Shown: positions 6,778 to 17,443, numbered from the stretch's first letter. The stretch: DNA of 64,000 bases from Acetobacter sp. CAG:977 (GCA_000434295.1 HF994935.1:570965-634964); one strand, 5' to 3'. Numbers and translations are program-made. The notes: generated by a model not told the origin, from the sequence alone.

Positions 6778-8892
6778 ATGGGTCAGGAACGAAAAATAAA
6801 GCCGAAAAAAACGCCCGTCGTTTCGGGCAGCGACGTCAAAAATCTCAGCAAGCGCGGGTGGGTTTTGCGCGAACGCAAAAATCATCCGATGGATTATTCG
6901 TCCAGTTCTCCGATTACGATAGAAGCCGTTTCACCCGAGATCGATGCGGGACGCTACGCCGTCAAGCGCGAAGTCGGCGATACGATGGACGTCTATGCCA
7001 ATATTTTTAAAGACGGCCATGACTTGCTCAAAGCAGTCGTTATGTGCCGCAGGGCTGATTCTCAGGACTGGTGGGAAGTTCCCATGGTCGAACTGAATCC
7101 CGGCTTGTCGCGTTGGGGCGGAACGCTTTATTTTAACGAAAACACCCGTTATATCTACACGATAGAGGCTTGGGTTGACGAATACGGGACATGGCTGGAC
7201 GGGACGACAAAAAAACGTAATGCCGGACAAAACGTTGTTTTGGAATTGGTCGAAGGGGCAAATATCGTCCGCAAGGCTTTGGAACGTTTAGAAAGTATGA
7301 CTGATGTGCGCGATCCCGCGGCACAAAAGACGGATGCCGAATTGCTCAGAGACGTGTTGACCCGCTTTGATGCTTCCGAAGACGAATACGAATGTGCGAA
7401 CCTTTTGATGTCCGAAGCCGTCGTGGCGGCGATGGACCGTTGGCCGGACAGGGAAAAGTCGTGCCGTTACGATCGCGAACTGGAAGTTTGGGTTGATCGC
7501 GAACGGGCTCGTTTCGGGGCTTGGTACGAGATGGACGCCCGTTCTCAGGGCAGTGTTCCCGGCGTTCACGGCACGTTCAAAGACTGTGAAGCGCGTCTTC
7601 CCGAAATTAAAGAAATGGGCTTTGACGTCGTTTATCTGATGCCGATTCATCCTATCGGCTATACTCACAGAAAAGGCAAAAACAACTCGTTGGTTGCCGA
7701 ACCCGGAGATGTCGGCAGCCCGTACGCCGTCGGCAGTAGCGAGGGCGGACACCGTTCCGTGCATCCTCAGTTGGGCACGATGGACGATTTCCGTTCTTTT
7801 GTACGCCGTGCACGCGAATTGGAAATGGAAGTCGCTTTGGATTTTGCCATTCAATGTTCTCCCGACCATCCGTGGATCAAGGAACATCCGGAATGGTTTG
7901 ATTTCCGTCCCGACGGCACGATTAAATACGCGGAAAACCCGCCGAAGAAATATCAGGACATCGTGAACGTCGATTTTTATTGTGCGCAATCAGAATCGTT
8001 GTGGAAAGAACTGCGCGATACGTTTTTGTTTTGGGCAGACGAAGGAATACGCATTTTCCGCGTAGACAACCCGCATACGAAATCCGTTCCGTTTTGGGAA
8101 TGGGTTATCCGCGAAGTCCAAACAAAATATCCCGACACGATCTTTTTGGCAGAGGCGTTTACAAAACCGCCGATGATGAAGATGTTGGCAAAAGTCGGTT
8201 TTTCACAGTCGTACACTTACTTTACCTGGCGCGAAAGCCGTGCGGATTTGGAAGCATACATGACCGAACTGACTCAGTCGGACATGAAAGAATACATGCG
8301 TCCGAATTTGTTTCCGACGACGCCGGATATTATGCCGTTTTATTTGCACGATGCTTCCAGAGCGTCGTTTATCATCCGTTTTATTTTAGCTGCGACGCTT
8401 TCTCCGTCGTACGGGATGCTGAACGGTTACGAATTGTGCGAGAACGAAGGATTGTGGGGCAAAGAGGAATTTGATCATTCCGAAAAATACGAAATCAAAG
8501 TCCGCGATTGGAACAAAGAAGGCAACATCAAAGACCTGATTGCCAAGATTAACTGGATCCGCGGCGAGAATCGGGCTTTGCAACTATACGAAAACCTTCG
8601 TTTTTACGGTTCCGAAAATCCGAACATCATGTTTTACGGCAAGATGACGGACGATCGTTCAAACATGATCTTTACGGCGATCAGTCTTGACCCGCATCAG
8701 GGGCAATCCGGCAGGATTTGGTTCCCGTCCGAAGATATGGGAGTGCCTCCCGGCGGTCGTTTTTGGGTTGAAGAGCTGTTAAGCGGTCGCCAATATGAAG
8801 TTCGCGGTTCGGAAATGTGGGTCAATCTGTATCCTGCGGGCAACCAAGCCGAGATATATCGCATTACGCCGATTGACCGCTTCGGGTATTAA
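6778..8892 (+). CDS. glgE: Maltose-1-phosphate maltosyltransferase GlgE
   Basis: GH13_3 enzyme that transfers maltosyl units from alpha-maltose-1-phosphate to the non-reducing end of alpha-1,4-glucan. At 704 residues it has the family's normal size: an N-terminal beta-domain (~45-165, DUF3416), a helical insert, a catalytic barrel from ~240, and a C-terminal beta-domain. The family-specific FRVDNPHTK carries the nucleophile (about Asp429), and FLAEAFTKPP carries the acid/base Glu (about Glu459), a spacing of 30 as in characterised enzymes. It is first in the operon with mak, glgB, glgX and malQ. The N-terminal ~25 residues are Lys-rich and unusual. Start ATG 6778 with GGGAAG nearby. Confidence 0.96.
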   Translation: MGQERKIKPKKTPVVSGSDVKNLSKRGWVLRERKNHPMDYSSSSPITIEAVSPEIDAGRYAVKREVGDTMDVYANIFKDGHDLLKAVVMCRRADSQDWWEVPMVELNPGLSRWGGTLYFNENTRYIYTIEAWVDEYGTWLDGTTKKRNAGQNVVLELVEGANIVRKALERLESMTDVRDPAAQKTDAELLRDVLTRFDASEDEYECANLLMSEAVVAAMDRWPDREKSCRYDRELEVWVDRERARFGAWYEMDARSQGSVPGVHGTFKDCEARLPEIKEMGFDVVYLMPIHPIGYTHRKGKNNSLVAEPGDVGSPYAVGSSEGGHRSVHPQLGTMDDFRSFVRRARELEMEVALDFAIQCSPDHPWIKEHPEWFDFRPDGTIKYAENPPKKYQDIVNVDFYCAQSESLWKELRDTFLFWADEGIRIFRVDNPHTKSVPFWEWVIREVQTKYPDTIFLAEAFTKPPMMKMLAKVGFSQSYTYFTWRESRADLEAYMTELTQSDMKEYMRPNLFPTTPDIMPFYLHDASRASFIIRFILAATLSPSYGMLNGYELCENEGLWGKEEFDHSEKYEIKVRDWNKEGNIKDLIAKINWIRGENRALQLYENLRFYGSENPNIMFYGKMTDDRSNMIFTAISLDPHQGQSGRIWFPSEDMGVPPGGRFWVEELLSGRQYEVRGSEMWVNLYPAGNQAEIYRITPIDRFGY

Positions 8893-8896
8893 GAAG

Positions 8897-8964
8897 GTAC
8901 GGCGCACTAAAAAGTGATGAAACACACAAAAAACAGTTTCTTATTTTTAACGGGTGCGCCATAC
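8897..8964. repeat. Imperfect inverted repeat between glgE and mak
   Basis: GGCGCAC (8901-8907) is complementary to GTGCGCC (8954-8960); with one mismatch the arms extend to 8897 and 8964. The loop is about 46 nt. No T-run follows, so it is not a terminator. It would enclose most of the small ORF at 8917. It could protect glgE mRNA 3' end or tune mak expression (inference). Confidence 0.45.
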
Positions 8965-9006
8965 TATGAAATCTTTAGTTCCGACGAACGTTTGAGGGAA
9001 AGCTGA
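8917..9006 (+). CDS. Possible 29-codon leader ORF coupled to mak
   Basis: ATG at 8917 opens a 29-codon frame (MKHTKNSFLFLTGAPYYE...) whose TGA stop overlaps the ATG of mak (TGATG at 9004-9008), the usual geometry for translational coupling. It fills the 113-nt glgE-mak gap. The ribosome-binding site is weak, no homologue is recognised, and the frame differs from mak, so it could also be chance. Confidence 0.3.
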   Translation: MKHTKNSFLFLTGAPYYEIFSSDERLRES

Positions 9007-10598
9007 TGGTATCAGGTTTGAAAGCGGGAGAGATTATCCTTGTAGATTCGGACAAACTCTCCAAGTTGTTTGAAAGCGAGCTTTTTAAGGAAGCCTTATG
9101 CTCGCATATGCCCCATTTTTTACCGTCGAAAAGATGGTACGGAGCAAAAGATGATGTTATCAATTCCGTAATGATTGAAAACGTATTTTCGCTGAATGAT
9201 GAGGAAGATACGTTCTTTTTGATTGTGCGCGTGTCGTTGCAGGAAGCGGAGAAACAGTTTTATTCTATTCCCGTTCGTTTGGCGTGGGAGGACGGCGCAA
9301 AGAAGATTTTTGAAGCCCAGCCTCAGTCGGTGATTGCGACGGTATGTTACGGGACAAAGCTCGGCATTGTTTATGATGCGGTCGGATCGAAAGATTTTGC
9401 GACGGCGATTTTGTCTTTGATGTGCAAAGATTCCGAAACGGATGTCGGTGACGGAGCTTTTTTGGCGGCTTCGGCGACAAAGGCGGGTAAAGAACTGATT
9501 AAATCGGTAGAGGGCGCGTCTCAAAAGCTGTTGGGCGTTGAACAAAGCAACAGCTCGATTGTCGTTGGCAAAAAGATAATATTAAAGATGTATCGTCGCG
9601 TTGCCGTGGGCAATCATCCCGAAATTGCGACGACGAGCTTTTTAACCGAAGAAGCCGGATTTAAAAACACGCCGGCGTACTTGGGCGACATTGAATTGAA
9701 GTTGAAGGCCGGTCGTCCGATGGCATTGGGCATTTTGCAGGCGTTCGTACCGAATCAGGGCGACGGTTGGAACTATACGATGGATTACCTGAAGAAGTTT
9801 TTTGCCGATGCTTTGGATAAAAAGGCGGGGGGAGACTATCACGCTGATTATTTAAAGATGGTGGAAACTTTGGGCAAGCGCACGGCGGAAATGCATAAGG
9901 CTTTTGCCAAAGGTAAGGACGCCGTTTTTGCGCCCGTTCCCGTGGAAGCGGGAGATTTGGAATCCTGGACGGAACAGGTTTTGGCTCAGGCGGAAAAAAC
10001 GTACGGCGTTATGAAGAACGGCTTGGGCAACCTGAGCGGCGAAATAAAGGAAAATACGGAAAACCTTTTAGCTCATTGGTCCGTTTTAACCGACAGGATT
10101 AAAGCGCTTGTTCCCGAAAACGTCAAAGCGATGAAGACGCGTTTTCACGGCGACTATCATTTGGGACAGGTTGTTGTCGCGGACAAAGACTTTTATATTC
10201 TGGATTTTGAAGGGGAGCCGTTGCGCCCTCTGATGGAACGGCAAATCAAACACACGGTGTTGAAAGACGTGGCGGGCATGGTTCGTTCGTTTGATTATGC
10301 GGCGTTCGGAGCCGTATTGATGTTTGTCGTTCCGGAACACCGGGCGATTATCACGCCGCTGGTTTCGGATTGGCAGGAACGTGCGACATCGGCATTTTTG
10401 AAGGGGTATTTCGACAATATGCAAGGATGTCCGTCTTTGCCGGATAATAAACAGACGACACAGGATATCCTGGACTTGTTTGTTTTGGAAAAAGCGCTGT
10501 ACGAAGTTATATATGAAGTGGCAAACCGTCCCGATTGGGTGGCTATTCCTTTAAACGGTATGCTGAGATTGATAGACCTTAACGGAGAACGCAAGTAA
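9006..10598 (+). CDS. mak: Maltokinase (Mak/Pep2)
   Basis: ATP-dependent phosphorylation of maltose to maltose-1-phosphate, the donor used by GlgE. 530 residues, aminoglycoside-phosphotransferase-like fold. The N-terminal cap carries [12 protein letters not shown] (Mak signature [LP]xxRW[FY]xGK). The kinase lobe carries IILKMYRR, and the catalytic [10 protein letters not shown] near residue 380 and the metal-binding ILDFEGEP near 400 are intact. In many proteobacteria this domain is fused behind trehalose synthase TreS; here it stands alone and no TreS is found in the window. The stop overlaps glgB by 1 nt (TAATG), and the start overlaps the small ORF stop by 1 nt. Confidence 0.93.
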   Translation: MVSGLKAGEIILVDSDKLSKLFESELFKEALCSHMPHFLPSKRWYGAKDDVINSVMIENVFSLNDEEDTFFLIVRVSLQEAEKQFYSIPVRLAWEDGAKKIFEAQPQSVIATVCYGTKLGIVYDAVGSKDFATAILSLMCKDSETDVGDGAFLAASATKAGKELIKSVEGASQKLLGVEQSNSSIVVGKKIILKMYRRVAVGNHPEIATTSFLTEEAGFKNTPAYLGDIELKLKAGRPMALGILQAFVPNQGDGWNYTMDYLKKFFADALDKKAGGDYHADYLKMVETLGKRTAEMHKAFAKGKDAVFAPVPVEAGDLESWTEQVLAQAEKTYGVMKNGLGNLSGEIKENTENLLAHWSVLTDRIKALVPENVKAMKTRFHGDYHLGQVVVADKDFYILDFEGEPLRPLMERQIKHTVLKDVAGMVRSFDYAAFGAVLMFVVPEHRAIITPLVSDWQERATSAFLKGYFDNMQGCPSLPDNKQTTQDILDLFVLEKALYEVIYEVANRPDWVAIPLNGMLRLIDLNGERK

Positions 10599-12808
10599 TG
10601 AAAAACTATTTGGATCAAGGAATTGTCGAGGCTCTGGTATCTTCGGGTTACGGAGACCCGTTCTCCATATTGGGGATGCATCGCGGAGACGTTGACGGTG
10701 CGCTGTTAATCAGGACGTTTCAGCCTCAGGCTCAAAACGTCTACATATTGGAATACGACACAGGCAAAGTTATTGCTCAGATGGAAAAAATCCACAGTGC
10801 GGGACTGTTTCAATACGAGTTTGGCGAAGACGTCAAAGACTTTTTTAAATACCGTTTGCGCATAGATTTGTGGAACGGCGGTTCGTATGATACGGAAGAC
10901 GCCTACCGTTTCGGTCCCGTTTTGGGGGATATGGATATTTATTTCTTGTCCGAAGGGACGCATCTTGACGAATATCACCGTTTGGGGGCGCATCCGATTG
11001 TTTTGGACGGCGTTTCCGGTGTCAGTTTTGCGGTATGGGCGCCGAATGCGCGCCGCGTCAGCGTTGTCGGCACGTTTAACGAATGGGACGGTCGCCGCCA
11101 TTTGATGCGTCCGCGCGGGTCTTCCGGCGTTTGGGAGTTGTTTATTCCGCATATTGCCGCAGGCGTTATGTATAAATACGAATTAATGGGACCCGAAGGA
11201 AATCTGTTGCCCTTGAAAGCCGATCCGTTTGCATTTTATGCGGAAAAACGCCCGTCAACGGCTTCGGTCGTGTACGATCTTGATAAGTATGAATGGAAAA
11301 CAAAGGGCTGGGAAAAGAAACGCGGCGCCGTTAACGATATGGGGGCTCCGATTTCGATTTATGAAGTCCATTTAGGGTCTTGGCGCCGCAATCCCGACGA
11401 AGGGATGCGTTATTTGACGTATAAGGAAATGGCAAAAGAGCTTGTCGATTACGTCAAAGACATGGGCTTTACGCACGTTGAATTTTTGCCGGTCAGCGAA
11501 CATCCGTTTGACGGGTCTTGGGGGTATCAGACGACGGGGCTTTATGCGCCGACCAGCCGTTTCGGCACGCCCGATGAATTCCGTGAATTGGTAGACGCTT
11601 TGCACGGTGCGGGCATCGGCGTTTTGATTGACTGGGTTCCCGGACATTTCCCCAAGGATTCTTTCGGATTAGCCAATTTTGACGGTACGGCGCTGTATGA
11701 ACATGCCGATCCGCGCCGCGGCGAACATAAAGATTGGGGAACGAAGATTTACAATTACGGACGCCGCGAAGTCAATAACTTCTTGGTTTCCAATGCGTTG
11801 TTCTGGAACAAGGAATATCAAATCGACGGATTGCGCGTTGATGCGGTTGCTTCGATGCTGTATTTGGATTACAGCCGCAAGCCGGGAGAGTGGATACCCA
11901 ATGAATTCGGCGGACACGAAGATTTGGAAGCCGTTGCCTTCCTGCGCCGCGTAAACGAGCTTGTCTATGAAAACGCGCCCGGTGCGGCGACGTTTGCCGA
12001 AGAATCGACGGCATGGCCGATGGTTTCCCGTCCGACATACATGGGCGGCTTGGGCTTCGGTTATAAGTGGAACATGGGCTGGATGCACGATACGTTGGAA
12101 TATATGAGCAAAGATCCGATCTATCGCCGCTACCACCACAACAAAATGACGTTCGGCATGATTTATGCCTTTAACGAAAACTTTGTTTTGCCGTTGTCTC
12201 ACGACGAAGTCGTTCACGGCAAAGGGTCTTTGTTGAACAAGATGTCGGGCGACCGTTGGCAGAAATTTGCAAACCTTCGCGCGTACTACGGCTTTATGTA
12301 CGGACATCCCGGCAAGAAACTGTTGTTTATGGGCAACGAATTTGCCCAAGACCGCGAATGGGATTGCGACAGCTCTTTGGGGTGGCATTTGTTGAACGAT
12401 CCGATGCACAGAGGCGTTCAAAATGCGGTGCGCGATCTGAACAAAGTTTATCGGGAAACGCCTGCGCTGTATCAGCACGATTTTGATTCGTCGGGTTTTG
12501 AATGGATTGACGCGGATAATGCGGACGAAAGCGTGTTCAGCTTTATTCGCCGCGGCGACAATCCGAACGATTTCGCCGTTGTGATCAGCAACTTTACGCC
12601 GGTTCCGCGCGAAAACTTCCGCGTCGGCGTACCGCACGGGGGCAAGTATGTTGAAATATTCAACTCGGATGCGGAAATTTACGGCGGCAGCGGCATGGGC
12701 AATCCGAACGGAGTGGAAGCTTCGGAAGAAGGGTGGAACTTCCGTCCGAATTCGATTTTTGTTACGTTGCCGCCTTTGGCGACAATTATATTGGTGCCGC
12801 AGGGCTAA
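10598..12808 (+). CDS. glgB: 1,4-alpha-glucan branching enzyme GlgB
   Basis: GH13 branching enzyme that makes the alpha-1,6 branches of glycogen. 736 residues, with both N-terminal beta-domains (N1 ~15-110; CBM48-type ~125-220, with [16 protein letters not shown]), so it is the long proteobacterial form. The catalytic triad is visible: nucleophile Asp415 in [10 protein letters not shown], Glu in FAEESTAWP (~468), and Asp in [26 protein letters not shown] is a family hallmark. Translation is probably coupled to mak by the TAATG overlap. glgX follows 24 nt downstream. Confidence 0.97.
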   Translation: MKNYLDQGIVEALVSSGYGDPFSILGMHRGDVDGALLIRTFQPQAQNVYILEYDTGKVIAQMEKIHSAGLFQYEFGEDVKDFFKYRLRIDLWNGGSYDTEDAYRFGPVLGDMDIYFLSEGTHLDEYHRLGAHPIVLDGVSGVSFAVWAPNARRVSVVGTFNEWDGRRHLMRPRGSSGVWELFIPHIAAGVMYKYELMGPEGNLLPLKADPFAFYAEKRPSTASVVYDLDKYEWKTKGWEKKRGAVNDMGAPISIYEVHLGSWRRNPDEGMRYLTYKEMAKELVDYVKDMGFTHVEFLPVSEHPFDGSWGYQTTGLYAPTSRFGTPDEFRELVDALHGAGIGVLIDWVPGHFPKDSFGLANFDGTALYEHADPRRGEHKDWGTKIYNYGRREVNNFLVSNALFWNKEYQIDGLRVDAVASMLYLDYSRKPGEWIPNEFGGHEDLEAVAFLRRVNELVYENAPGAATFAEESTAWPMVSRPTYMGGLGFGYKWNMGWMHDTLEYMSKDPIYRRYHHNKMTFGMIYAFNENFVLPLSHDEVVHGKGSLLNKMSGDRWQKFANLRAYYGFMYGHPGKKLLFMGNEFAQDREWDCDSSLGWHLLNDPMHRGVQNAVRDLNKVYRETPALYQHDFDSSGFEWIDADNADESVFSFIRRGDNPNDFAVVISNFTPVPRENFRVGVPHGGKYVEIFNSDAEIYGGSGMGNPNGVEASEEGWNFRPNSIFVTLPPLATIILVPQG

Positions 12809-12832
12809 AGCTGAATTCGGAGTTTTGCCCTG

Positions 12833-15169
12833 ATGAATACCGGTATGCGCGTTTTCCCCGGCAAGCCTTATCCTTTGGGGGCGACATGGGACGGACGCGG
12901 CGTTAATTTTGCGTTGTTTTCGGCAAATGCCGAAAAAGTTTTGTTGTGCTTGTTTGATCCGACGGGGACGCGCGAAGTCCAAAGGATAGCGCTTCCCGAA
13001 CGGACGGACGAAGTTTGGCACGTTTATTTGCCGAACGTAGAGCCCGGTCAATTGTACGGCTATCGCGTTTTCGGACCGTATGATCCAGAACGCGGCCACC
13101 GTTTTAATCATAACAAGCTGTTGTTGGATCCGTACGCCAAAGCCATCACGGATAATCTGAGCTTTCAAGAAACGATGCTGGGGTTTCGTTTCGGCAGCCC
13201 TAAGGCGGATATGTCTTTTGACCGCAGAGACAGTGCTCCGTTTGTTCCGAAGTGTATCGTTGTGGACGATTCTTTTTATTGGAACGGAGATAAAATCCCG
13301 CAAACGCCTTGGAACGAAACAGTCATTTATGAGACGCACTTAAAAGGTTTTACGTTTAAAAATCCCGAAATCGAAGAGCATATCCGCGGAACGTTTGCCG
13401 GTATGGCGGCTCCTGAGGCGGTCAATTACTTAAAAGGTCTGGGGATTACGTCCGTTGAACTGTTGCCGATACAGGCTTTTTTTTCGGGCAAGCATTTAAA
13501 AGACGGAGGTTTGTCGAATTACTGGGGCTATGATCCGCTTTGTTATTTTGCGCCTCAGCCGTCATACATGGCGGGACGAAATATTTCCGAAGTCAAAGAT
13601 ATGGTTCGCGTATTCCATGATGCCGGTATCGAAGTCCTGATGGACGTCGTTTATAACCATACGGGCGAAGGCAATCAAATGGGACCGACTTTGTGTTTCC
13701 GCGGCATTGACAATGCGGTTTATTATCGTCTGCAGTCGTCAAATCCGAGATATTATGATGACACGACGGGATGCGGTGCTTCGTTTAACGTTGAACATCC
13801 CCGAGTTACTCAGCTGGTTATGGATTCGCTGCGCTACTGGGTCGAAAATATGCATATAGACGGTTTCCGTTTCGATTTGGCTCCGACTTTGGCCAGAACG
13901 GCAAAGGGCTTTACGCAAAATGCGGGCTTTTTGACGGCTGTTCAGCAGGATCCCGTCTTGCAACGTGTCAAAATGATTGCAGAGCCTTGGGATATCGGTC
14001 TTGGCGGATATCAGTTGGGGGCTTTTCCGCCGGGGTGGGCGGAATGGAACGACCGTTTCCGCGATACCGTCCGTTTGTTTTGGAAAGGCGATAAGGGACA
14101 GATCGGTAATATGGCTTCCCGACTGACGGGATCCAGCGAAACTTTTAACTATCGCGGTCGCCGCCCGTGGACCAGTATCAATTTTGTTACGGCTCATGAC
14201 GGATTTACGTTGCGCGACGTCGTCAGTTATAACGAAAAACACAACATGGCGAACGGAGAAAATAACCGCGACGGTACCGATAATAACCGCAGCTGGAACA
14301 GCGGAGTGGAAGGAGAAACTTCGGATCCCGCCGTTTTAAGTTTGCGCCGGCGCCGAATGCGGGGCATGATGGCGACGCTTTTATTGTCTTTGGGGACACC
14401 GATGATGGTGGCCGGCGACGAATTTTGCCGCACGCAAAAGGGCAATAACAACGCTTACTGTCAGGACAGTCCGATCAGCTGGCTGAATTGGGGCGATATC
14501 ACGGAACAGGATGCGGCATTTCGGGATTTTGTAAAGTTTTTGCTGAAGCTGCGTTCGGAACATTGGGTGTTTCGCCGCAAGAGGTATTATTCGGGCAAAA
14601 AATCGTCCGAAACGGAAATCAAAGACATTACTTGGATGACGCCCGAAGGCTTGGAAATGTCGTCTTCGGATTGGGATAAACCGTATGCGCAAAGTTTGTC
14701 GGCTTTGTTGTCGGGTGCGCTGAATGCCAGCTTTTGCAATGATGAAGGCTTGTTTTCGTCGGACAATCACTTTTTTATGATTTTAAACGCCTATGACGAA
14801 GAAATCGAATGGACGTTGCCCGAACTGAAAAAGCAAATGCCGTGGCGGCTGATTTTGGATACGTCTCGGGATAATTCCATCGTGCAAGGCGAAAATTTCG
14901 AAGCAGGCAGCCTTTATAATGTTCCGGCATGGTCGTTTTTGCTGTTTGACACGCCCGTTTCCGAAGAGGAAAAAGCCGAATTGCATGCGAAACAGGGCGC
15001 GACGGGGATTTTGGGTAACTTTAACCAAAAAGCTTTGGCCGGACGTTTGGTCGCGACGCCGGAAGATCTGGACAGGCTTGACTTTTTAATGTACGGACCG
15101 ATGGGACCCGTCGCGACGCCGGACGATTTCGACGACGATACGGACGAAGGTTTCACCAAACTGATTTAA
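12833..15169 (+). CDS. glgX: Glycogen debranching enzyme GlgX
   Basis: Isoamylase-type GH13_11 enzyme that hydrolyses alpha-1,6 branches of limit dextrins. 778 residues, somewhat longer than the usual ~660-720. Seen in order: a CBM48 N-domain (GRGVNFALFSANAEKVLLC), MDVVYNHTGEGN, nucleophile GFRFDLAPTLAR, AEPWDIGLGGYQLGAFP, and VTAHDGFTLRDVVSYNEKHN. The C-terminal ~60 residues after the beta-domain, ending DDFDDDTDEGFTKLI, are acidic, not part of the standard fold, and contain a duplicated VATPxDxD motif. It sits between glgB and malQ with short gaps, consistent with one mRNA. Confidence 0.96.
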   Translation: MNTGMRVFPGKPYPLGATWDGRGVNFALFSANAEKVLLCLFDPTGTREVQRIALPERTDEVWHVYLPNVEPGQLYGYRVFGPYDPERGHRFNHNKLLLDPYAKAITDNLSFQETMLGFRFGSPKADMSFDRRDSAPFVPKCIVVDDSFYWNGDKIPQTPWNETVIYETHLKGFTFKNPEIEEHIRGTFAGMAAPEAVNYLKGLGITSVELLPIQAFFSGKHLKDGGLSNYWGYDPLCYFAPQPSYMAGRNISEVKDMVRVFHDAGIEVLMDVVYNHTGEGNQMGPTLCFRGIDNAVYYRLQSSNPRYYDDTTGCGASFNVEHPRVTQLVMDSLRYWVENMHIDGFRFDLAPTLARTAKGFTQNAGFLTAVQQDPVLQRVKMIAEPWDIGLGGYQLGAFPPGWAEWNDRFRDTVRLFWKGDKGQIGNMASRLTGSSETFNYRGRRPWTSINFVTAHDGFTLRDVVSYNEKHNMANGENNRDGTDNNRSWNSGVEGETSDPAVLSLRRRRMRGMMATLLLSLGTPMMVAGDEFCRTQKGNNNAYCQDSPISWLNWGDITEQDAAFRDFVKFLLKLRSEHWVFRRKRYYSGKKSSETEIKDITWMTPEGLEMSSSDWDKPYAQSLSALLSGALNASFCNDEGLFSSDNHFFMILNAYDEEIEWTLPELKKQMPWRLILDTSRDNSIVQGENFEAGSLYNVPAWSFLLFDTPVSEEEKAELHAKQGATGILGNFNQKALAGRLVATPEDLDRLDFLMYGPMGPVATPDDFDDDTDEGFTKLI

Positions 15170-15185
15170 TGCAAAGGGGAAAACA

Positions 15186-17390
15186 GTGTCTTTGAGCTAT
15201 TCTGAAATGTTGGATCAATTGGCTGATTTGACGGGCATTTTGCCGGAATACGAAGCAGATGCCGGAATATTTAAGACAAATGAAGCAACAAAACGCGCTT
15301 TGCTGAAAGCGATGGGATTACCTGCCGATACGGAACAGCAAGCCGAACACAGCCTGACCCTTATGCTGAACCGTCCTTATGAACGGGCGTTGCCGGCGGT
15401 TTCCGTCGTGCATTGCGAAGACGGGGAAATCCGTATTCCCTTGAGCATTGCCGCTCATGATTCTCCCGTTATGTTGCATTGGTCGGTAAAAATGGAAAAC
15501 GGTCATGTCTACGGCGGCGTTGCATCCGTTGATAATATGCCTGTGTCGCAAACGCGGGAAATCAACGGCCGCATGATGGAACGCCGAGAGTTTTCTTTGC
15601 CTGTCCCGCAAGAATGGGGCTACCATTGTGTTGCTGTGCAAGCCGACGGATTGCCCGAAAACGGCAGAGAAATGACATTGGTCGTCGCGCCGCAGAAATG
15701 CTATATGCCCGATTTCATCACCGATCAATACCGTCCTTGGGGATTTCCCTTACAGCTTTATTCCCTGCGTTCGGAAAAGAACTGGGGCATCGGCGATTTT
15801 TCAGATTTGAAACAAACCGTTTATATGTCGGCTGAATTCGGAGCAGGCATCGTCGGCATTAACCCGATTAACACGTTGTTTGCCACAAAACCCGAAACGG
15901 CCAGCCCGTATTATTCTTCAAGCAGGTTGTTTTTAAATCCGCTTTACATTGACGTTGACGCCGTTCCCGAAGCGGCTCAATGCGATGCATTGAAAAAATA
16001 CAAAGCATCAAAAGACTTCAAAGAAAAATTAAAACAAGCCCGTGATTCCGATTTGGTTGATTATACGTTGGTCAGCGAAATCAAGAATAAAGCGCTGGAA
16101 CTTCTTTATGCCGATTTTATTAAGAATAATGTCGAAGTCGAACATCCGACAGAACGCGGCAGGGCTTTGATGGAGTTCTGCCAAGCGGGCGGCAAAGATT
16201 TAAAGAATATGGCAATTTATCAGGCGTTAGCCGAATACTTTGCCGCAAAAGGCGTTTTAGGCGGGTTCCGTTCGTGGGGCGATGATTATTCTCATCCCGA
16301 TAATAAGGCAGTTTCAGCCTTTGCCGAAAAAAATGCCGACCGCGTCGGATATTTTATGTATCAGCAGTGGATCGCGGATGAACAGTTTAAATCTGCCGCC
16401 AAAGCGTGCGACGAAGCGGGGTTAAGCATCGGTCTTTATCAGGATTTGGCGGTCGGCGTTGCGTGCGAAAGCACGGAAACATGGAGCGCACAAAATTTGT
16501 TCCCGCCTGAAATCAGTGTCGGTTCTCCTCCGGATATTTTCAATCCGAACGGTCAGGAATGGGGGGTTGCTCCGATGCTTCCCGCCGCTATGACGGGCGA
16601 AGCATATGCGTCGTATCGCAAGATTTTGGTCGCTAATATGCAAAACGCGGGCGCCGTCCGCATCGACCACGTCATGGGATTGGCTCGATTGTTTTGGATT
16701 CCGAAGACGGCTCCGGGCGCGTATGTTGCCTATCCGTTTAAGGATTTGGTCGGCATTGTTGCCTTGGAAAGCCACCGCAATCGCTGTTTGGTCGTCGGAG
16801 AGGACTTGGGCGTTGTTCCCAGCTTTTTCCGAGAAGCATTGGAGCAGGCCGGCATTTTGTCGTTCAGAGTCTTCCGTTATGAACGAAATCAAGACGGAAG
16901 CTATATTCCGCCCGAACACTATCCGAAGCTGGCTTTGGTTGCGGCAGGAACGCACGATATGCCGACGCTTCCCGGTTTTTGGATGGGCAGCGATGTCGAA
17001 ATCGCCCATGATTTGGGCATATACCAAGATTCGGCAAAAATGATGGAAGCGTATGCCGCAAGGACGTTGGAACGCCGTGCGATTATAGAGGCTTTGTCTC
17101 GTGTCGGGCGTTGGTTTATGTCTCCCGAACGTTTTGAAGAAGAACTGTACGGGCGTGAATTGCCGAAAAAGATGGTAGAGTATGTTTATCGATATCTGGC
17201 ATCAACTCCCAGCCGCCTGTTCTTGCCGCAGTTGGAAGATATTTTGGAACAAACGGCACAAATGAATGTTCCTGGAACCAGTACGGAATATCCGAACTGG
17301 CGCCATAAGCTGTCAAAGACGATAGAGGAACTAAGAACGGATGAACGTATGCAAAGGATATGTGCGGTTTTAAGGGAAACGCGCTCTTAA
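15186..17390 (+). CDS. malQ: 4-alpha-glucanotransferase MalQ
   Basis: GH77 amylomaltase: disproportionates malto-oligosaccharides and can release glucose or short donors, which could feed maltose to Mak. 734 residues, the long Escherichia coli-like form with an extra N-terminal domain (~1-150). The catalytic region shows RIDHVMGLARLFW (nucleophile Asp), VVGEDLGVVP (acid/base Glu) and GTHDMPTLPGFW (stabilising Asp). The start is GTG at 15186, 16 nt after glgX, with AAGGGGA upstream. It is the last gene of the glucan operon; a strong terminator follows 11 nt after the stop. Confidence 0.95.
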   Translation: MSLSYSEMLDQLADLTGILPEYEADAGIFKTNEATKRALLKAMGLPADTEQQAEHSLTLMLNRPYERALPAVSVVHCEDGEIRIPLSIAAHDSPVMLHWSVKMENGHVYGGVASVDNMPVSQTREINGRMMERREFSLPVPQEWGYHCVAVQADGLPENGREMTLVVAPQKCYMPDFITDQYRPWGFPLQLYSLRSEKNWGIGDFSDLKQTVYMSAEFGAGIVGINPINTLFATKPETASPYYSSSRLFLNPLYIDVDAVPEAAQCDALKKYKASKDFKEKLKQARDSDLVDYTLVSEIKNKALELLYADFIKNNVEVEHPTERGRALMEFCQAGGKDLKNMAIYQALAEYFAAKGVLGGFRSWGDDYSHPDNKAVSAFAEKNADRVGYFMYQQWIADEQFKSAAKACDEAGLSIGLYQDLAVGVACESTETWSAQNLFPPEISVGSPPDIFNPNGQEWGVAPMLPAAMTGEAYASYRKILVANMQNAGAVRIDHVMGLARLFWIPKTAPGAYVAYPFKDLVGIVALESHRNRCLVVGEDLGVVPSFFREALEQAGILSFRVFRYERNQDGSYIPPEHYPKLALVAAGTHDMPTLPGFWMGSDVEIAHDLGIYQDSAKMMEAYAARTLERRAIIEALSRVGRWFMSPERFEEELYGRELPKKMVEYVYRYLASTPSRLFLPQLEDILEQTAQMNVPGTSTEYPNWRHKLSKTIEELRTDERMQRICAVLRETRS

Positions 17391-17400
17391 AGGAACGAAA

Positions 17401-17431
17401 AAAACGCCGAAGAAAAATTCTTCGGCGTTTT
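17401..17431. terminator. Bidirectional terminator malQ / sodB
   Basis: Twelve-base arms, AAAACGCCGAAG and CTTCGGCGTTTT, around a 7-nt loop. A/T runs on both sides serve malQ (+) and sodB (-). Confidence 0.93.
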
Positions 17432-17443
17432 TTAGTATACGGA

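Noticed and set aside
7288..7989. 233-codon minus-strand frame opposite glgE
   Set aside because: Antisense shadow of the GlgE catalytic domain; no family motif and no ribosome-binding site.
11669..13339. 556-codon minus-strand open frame opposite glgB/glgX
   Set aside because: It lies wholly antisense to two well-conserved enzymes, is rich in Arg/His/Gln in an antisense-like way, and has no start-region signal. It is a codon-bias shadow.
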